Shown: positions 60,902-64,000 of the stretch, piece after piece | Layout: the number at the start of each line of letters is the position of its first letter | Numbering within the stretch: position 1 is the first letter of the stretch | Source of the DNA: Methylotenera_A sp044222005 | GTDB lineage: Bacteria > Pseudomonadota > Gammaproteobacteria > Burkholderiales > Methylophilaceae | Direction of reading: 5' to 3' | Length of the DNA: 64,000 nt | Assembly (NCBI GenBank): GCA_044222005.1 | Contig: JBGANY010000010.1 | Span: 28,150 to 92,149 of the forward strand | Translations under genes and position numbers: made by a program | The notes under the pieces: generated by a model | Told to the model about the DNA's origin: nothing | The model's input: the letters and a program-made list of their open reading frames with translations, nothing else | Databases searched by the model: none

Positions 60902-60933
60902 AAGCCCGACTAGTCTTACTAAAAGCCGGGCTT
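60902..60933 (-). terminator. Terminator of rne
   Basis: A 7-bp stem (60902-60908 with 60927-60933) is followed on the minus strand by T's, just beyond the rne stop. Confidence 0.65.
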
Positions 60934-60965
60934 CTTAATTTTTAGAACTAACTAATTTTAATTAT

Positions 60966-63506
60966 TTATTTCTGGGTTTCCACCATCACCAGCGGTGCAT
61001 CATCTGTTTTGGATTCTGCATTTTTCTTCCAGCCTGGCGCTTTACGCGGACCTTTTGGTGTTGCTGGTTCTGCCACAGGCGCGGCCATTTTTGCATCGCC
61101 TTTGGTTTCTACGAGCTGTAGGCCACTTGCGGCCAAATCGAGCGGTTTTGCCGATTTAGGTTTGCGTGCAGCAGGTTTCTTCTCGGCCTTTGCCTTTGGC
61201 GCCGTCTCTGGTACACCGGCAGTTTCAGCTATGGGCTCTGCTGATTTTGCAGCTTTTTTAGGTTTGCCAGGCGCTTTTACCGCCTCTTCAACAACAGGCT
61301 CAGAAACCAATACTGGTGCGGTCGCTACAGCATGCTCTTTTGGAGCAGGTTCATTCTGAACCAAGTCATTTGGCACAAAAGCTGGTGTGGCGGCATCTTG
61401 TTCGCGTGACATCTCACGATTTTGGTCACGGTTGGCATCGCGATTTTTGTTGCGGTTACGTCCGCCGCGGCGGCTGCGGCCGCTGCGCTCTTGACGCGGT
61501 GCCTGATTGGTATCTGCCGCGATGCTGTCAGCAGGCGTTGCTGGAGCAACTGCTTCAGCTTTCTCGACGCGGTTTTCGATGGGTCTTTCGGGACGCGGCG
61601 TACGCTCTGGACGCTGTTGACTGGCTTGCTGTGGACGTTGCCCTTGTTGCGGCCTGTCGCCACGCTCGCCAGTGCTTATATTGGCCCGATCGCGATTGCT
61701 GCGGTTGCGATTGCGGTCGCGATTGCTGCGGTTACGGGAGCTATCGCGAGCCTCGCGTGCGGTTTTGTCTTCCGCTTTTTCTTCAACCTTGACTTCGCCC
61801 GTGCCGCCCAGCCATTTTTTAATGCGGCTTAAAAATGAAGTTTTGGCTGCAGGTGCAGCAGGTTTTTCTGCCGCGGCTCTTTCTTCAACAATCGGCGCGG
61901 ATGTCGCAGGCGTAATACCTTTCACCAACGCCTCGGGCGCGCTGGGTTTTGCCTCCTCGCTCAGACTGCGCACATAAGCAGTTTCGGCAGGCAATTCCAC
62001 CATTTTATAGCTGGCCTGCGCGGTTTCTTCGTTAACATCATCATGCTTGATGCGTGTGATGCTGTAGTTTGGCGTTTCCATATGGATATTTGGAATCAAT
62101 ATCACTTCCACGCCCATACGCTGCTCGATTTTATGAATATCAGCGCGTTTTTCGTTGAGCAGGAAGGTGGCGGCTTCAACCGGCAATTGCACCTGAATAA
62201 TCGCGCTGTTGTCTTTCATGGCTTCTTCTTGTGTAATGCGCAAGATATGCAATGCGGTAGACTCGATGCCGCGGATATGTCCGGTGCCGCTGCAACGCGG
62301 GCAAGCGGCATGGTTGGTTTCGCCTAGGCTTGGGCGCAAGCGCTGGCGTGACAGTTCAAGCAAACCAAAGCGTGAAATTTTGCCGGTCTGTACGCGCGCA
62401 CGGTCAGCGTGCAGGGCATCGCGCAAGGCGTTCTCTACCTCGCGCTGGTTGCGCTGGCTTTCCATATCGATAAAATCGATTACTACCAAGCCGCCCAAAT
62501 CGCGCAAACGCAATTGGCGCGCAACTTCTTCTGCGGCTTCCAGATTGGTGTTAAAAGCGGTTTGTTCGATGTCACTGCCTTTGATTGAGCGGCCAGAGTT
62601 CACGTCGACAGACACCAGCGCCTCGGTATGGTCAATCACAATGGCGCCGCCGGAAGGCAAGCGGACTTCACGTGAAAAAGCGGATTCGATCTGGTGTTCG
62701 ATTTGAAAGCGCGAAAATAGCGGCACTTCATCCTGATACAGTTTTACACGGGTCACATTGCCTGGCATCACATGGTTCATGAATTGCACGGCCTGTTCAT
62801 AAACATCAGGCGTATCGATTAAGATCTCACCAATGTCCGCGCTGAAATAATCACGGATCGCGCGAATGACCAGACTGCCTTCCTGATAGATCAGAAACGC
62901 GCCGGCCTGGATATGCGAGGCTTCCTCTACGGCGGTCCAAAGCTGCGTAAGGTAATTCAGATCCCACTGCAGTTCTTCTGCAGTACGGCCAATACCGGCG
63001 GTACGTGCGATGATGCTCATGCCTTTCGGCACTTCCAGTTGCGCCATCACGTCGCGCAGCTCGTTGCGGTCCTCGCCCTCGATACGGCGCGAAACGCCAC
63101 CACCTCGCGGATTGTTCGGCATCAATACCAGATAGCGGCCTGCTAAAGAGATGAAAGTGGTAAGCGCTGCGCCCTTGTTGCCGCGTTCATCTTTATCGAC
63201 TTGAACGATGAGTTCCTGGCCTTCTTTAATCACGTCTTGAATGCGGGTTTTACCGCCTTCGGATTTGTCCGAGAAATAGCTGCGGGAAATTTCCTTGAAG
63301 GGTAAAAAGCCGTGACGTTCGGTACCGTAATCAACAAATGCGGCTTCTAGTGAAGGCTCTACCCGGGTGATGACACCTTTGTAAATATTGCCTTTGCGCT
63401 GTTCTTTTCCAGCGTGTTCGATGTCCAGATCAACAAGCTTTTGCCCATCGACAATCGCAACGCGTAATTCTTCCGATTGCGTTGCATTAAATAACATGCG
63501 TTTCAT
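60966..63506 (-). CDS. rne: Ribonuclease E (Rne/Rng family)
   Basis: An 846-residue endoribonuclease initiating mRNA decay and rRNA processing. The S1 domain (NIYKGVITRVEPSLEAAFVDYG), DNase-like catalytic Asp in VSVDVNSG and VIDFIDM, and the zinc-link CPRCSGTGH are present. The C-terminal half is low-complexity: Arg/Asn/Asp-rich (SRNRSNRDRNRNR) then Ala/Pro/Lys-rich, the usual degradosome scaffold. It is rather shorter than the E. coli protein (about 1,061 residues). Confidence 0.95.
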   Translation of the reverse strand: MKRMLFNATQSEELRVAIVDGQKLVDLDIEHAGKEQRKGNIYKGVITRVEPSLEAAFVDYGTERHGFLPFKEISRSYFSDKSEGGKTRIQDVIKEGQELIVQVDKDERGNKGAALTTFISLAGRYLVLMPNNPRGGGVSRRIEGEDRNELRDVMAQLEVPKGMSIIARTAGIGRTAEELQWDLNYLTQLWTAVEEASHIQAGAFLIYQEGSLVIRAIRDYFSADIGEILIDTPDVYEQAVQFMNHVMPGNVTRVKLYQDEVPLFSRFQIEHQIESAFSREVRLPSGGAIVIDHTEALVSVDVNSGRSIKGSDIEQTAFNTNLEAAEEVARQLRLRDLGGLVVIDFIDMESQRNQREVENALRDALHADRARVQTGKISRFGLLELSRQRLRPSLGETNHAACPRCSGTGHIRGIESTALHILRITQEEAMKDNSAIIQVQLPVEAATFLLNEKRADIHKIEQRMGVEVILIPNIHMETPNYSITRIKHDDVNEETAQASYKMVELPAETAYVRSLSEEAKPSAPEALVKGITPATSAPIVEERAAAEKPAAPAAKTSFLSRIKKWLGGTGEVKVEEKAEDKTAREARDSSRNRSNRDRNRNRSNRDRANISTGERGDRPQQGQRPQQASQQRPERTPRPERPIENRVEKAEAVAPATPADSIAADTNQAPRQERSGRSRRGGRNRNKNRDANRDQNREMSREQDAATPAFVPNDLVQNEPAPKEHAVATAPVLVSEPVVEEAVKAPGKPKKAAKSAEPIAETAGVPETAPKAKAEKKPAARKPKSAKPLDLAASGLQLVETKGDAKMAAPVAEPATPKGPRKAPGWKKNAESKTDDAPLVMVETQK

Positions 63507-64000
63507 TGTGTGCTCCCGCGCTCATGCGGGCAGACATGTTGTACTTTAGGATTAAAGTTCTGAAGTTGTGATTTCACCCAGACATGGTCTAAGTTATGTT
63601 TTAATCGTGCGTCTTATATGGCGCAACACGATGCAGCTGAAATCATCCGTGCCTGCAGAAAAAGCTGGCATTACAAATCGCGAAGAGCTTCTACGATTTT
63701 TCGATTGATTAAATATGGTTTTGCTACATCTTAAAATATATGCCGACGTTTGATTTTTCTCATACCTTTATCAACACAGGGGCATAAATCCGTTAAAATT
63801 CTGTCTTCAGTAACTTTAGTCGCGTTTATGTTTATTTGTCTGCGGCGGCTAGAGCGCAATTTTTTTATCGCTACTTTAAATATGGCGAGCGGTATTAGCC
63901 AAGTATTTTTTGTCACGTTTAGCTGTTATTGAGATACGCTAAAGCGATTTAGATTCAATAACATGCTAAGTATAGGCGTTATCGCCCATTTTAGCAAAAT
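63507..64000 (-). other. Gene-free upstream region of rne
   Basis: No supported gene lies in these 494 bases. Short open frames on both strands lack family features and ribosome binding sites. The length suits a long 5' leader of rne, which is autoregulated through its leader in enterics, plus a promoter for a gene beyond the window. I could not identify specific promoter boxes. Confidence 0.4.

Noticed and set aside
63750..63932. A 60-residue open frame near the right end
   Set aside because: There is no ribosome binding site and no recognisable family; it probably occurs by chance in the rne upstream region.

Overview
The window looks like a chromosomal segment of a betaproteobacterial methylotroph, most likely Methylophilaceae or a close relative within Nitrosomonadales. 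The basis is a methylofuran/tetrahydromethanopterin (H4MPT) cofactor gene island at the left end, the tig-clpP-clpX-lon-hupB-tRNA-Val-tRNA-Asp and ppiD-fabI chromosomal backbone, the mltD-gloB-methyltransferase-rnhA-dnaQ block, and rne at the right end. The taxonomic call is inference. No rRNA, CRISPR array or intact insertion sequence was seen; three tRNA genes (Leu-UAG, Val-UAC, Asp-GUC) are present.

Layout: (1) 1-5.3 kb, C1-cofactor genes: a HisA-like protein, divergent from an overlapping run of MfnD-like ATP-grasp ligase, MfnF-like hydantoinase-fold protein, pabB, MfnE-like kinase and a pterin carbinolamine dehydratase. (2) 5.3-12.1 kb, a lipoprotein and a tripartite RND efflux system (TolC-like, adaptor, permease). 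(3) 12.2-19.2 kb, tRNA-Leu and the protein quality-control operon tig-clpP-clpX-lon, then hupB and two tRNAs. A perfect 68-bp tandem duplication sits over the clpX start, and a good heat-shock promoter candidate precedes lon. (4) 19.2-36.2 kb, an accessory block lying between tRNA-Asp and ppiD. (5) 36.3-50.5 kb, ppiD, fabI, a dipeptide-type ABC importer lacking an ATPase gene, mltD, gloB, rnhA, dnaQ and the dTDP-rhamnose genes rfbBACD. (6) 50.5-64 kb, queD, a c-di-GMP pair (EAL and HD-GYP), a deacetylase, rsgA, a monoheme cytochrome, an M48 protease, orn, glgA, crcB with a DUF190 gene, and rne.

The most striking part is the accessory block. Its genes read as a complete route for moving electrons across the envelope. 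On the minus strand are a membrane-anchored two-[4Fe-4S] flavoprotein and two proteins of the DUF6502/DUF5666 kind. Divergently transcribed are a histidine-rich cytochrome-b-like membrane protein, a periplasmic cytochrome with 27 CXXCH motifs, a giant secreted cytochrome, a TPR-plus-beta-barrel outer-membrane protein and a CcmI-like TPR assembly factor. The giant cytochrome contains ten copies of a 300-bp unit (the last about 260 bp), nearly identical at DNA level. Restoring two single-base deletions would give one protein of about 1,681 residues with 67 CXXCH motifs. The arrangement resembles the porin-cytochrome clusters (PCC3 type) that I recall from neutrophilic iron oxidisers, here in a genome with methylotrophy genes.

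Just before ppiD lies a compact, promoter- and terminator-flanked structured element (36036-36190) that may be an unannotated small RNA. Gene starts were refined from ribosome binding sites, overlaps and family starts; uncertain ones are flagged. Functional claims rest on motifs and family knowledge, since no database search was possible.
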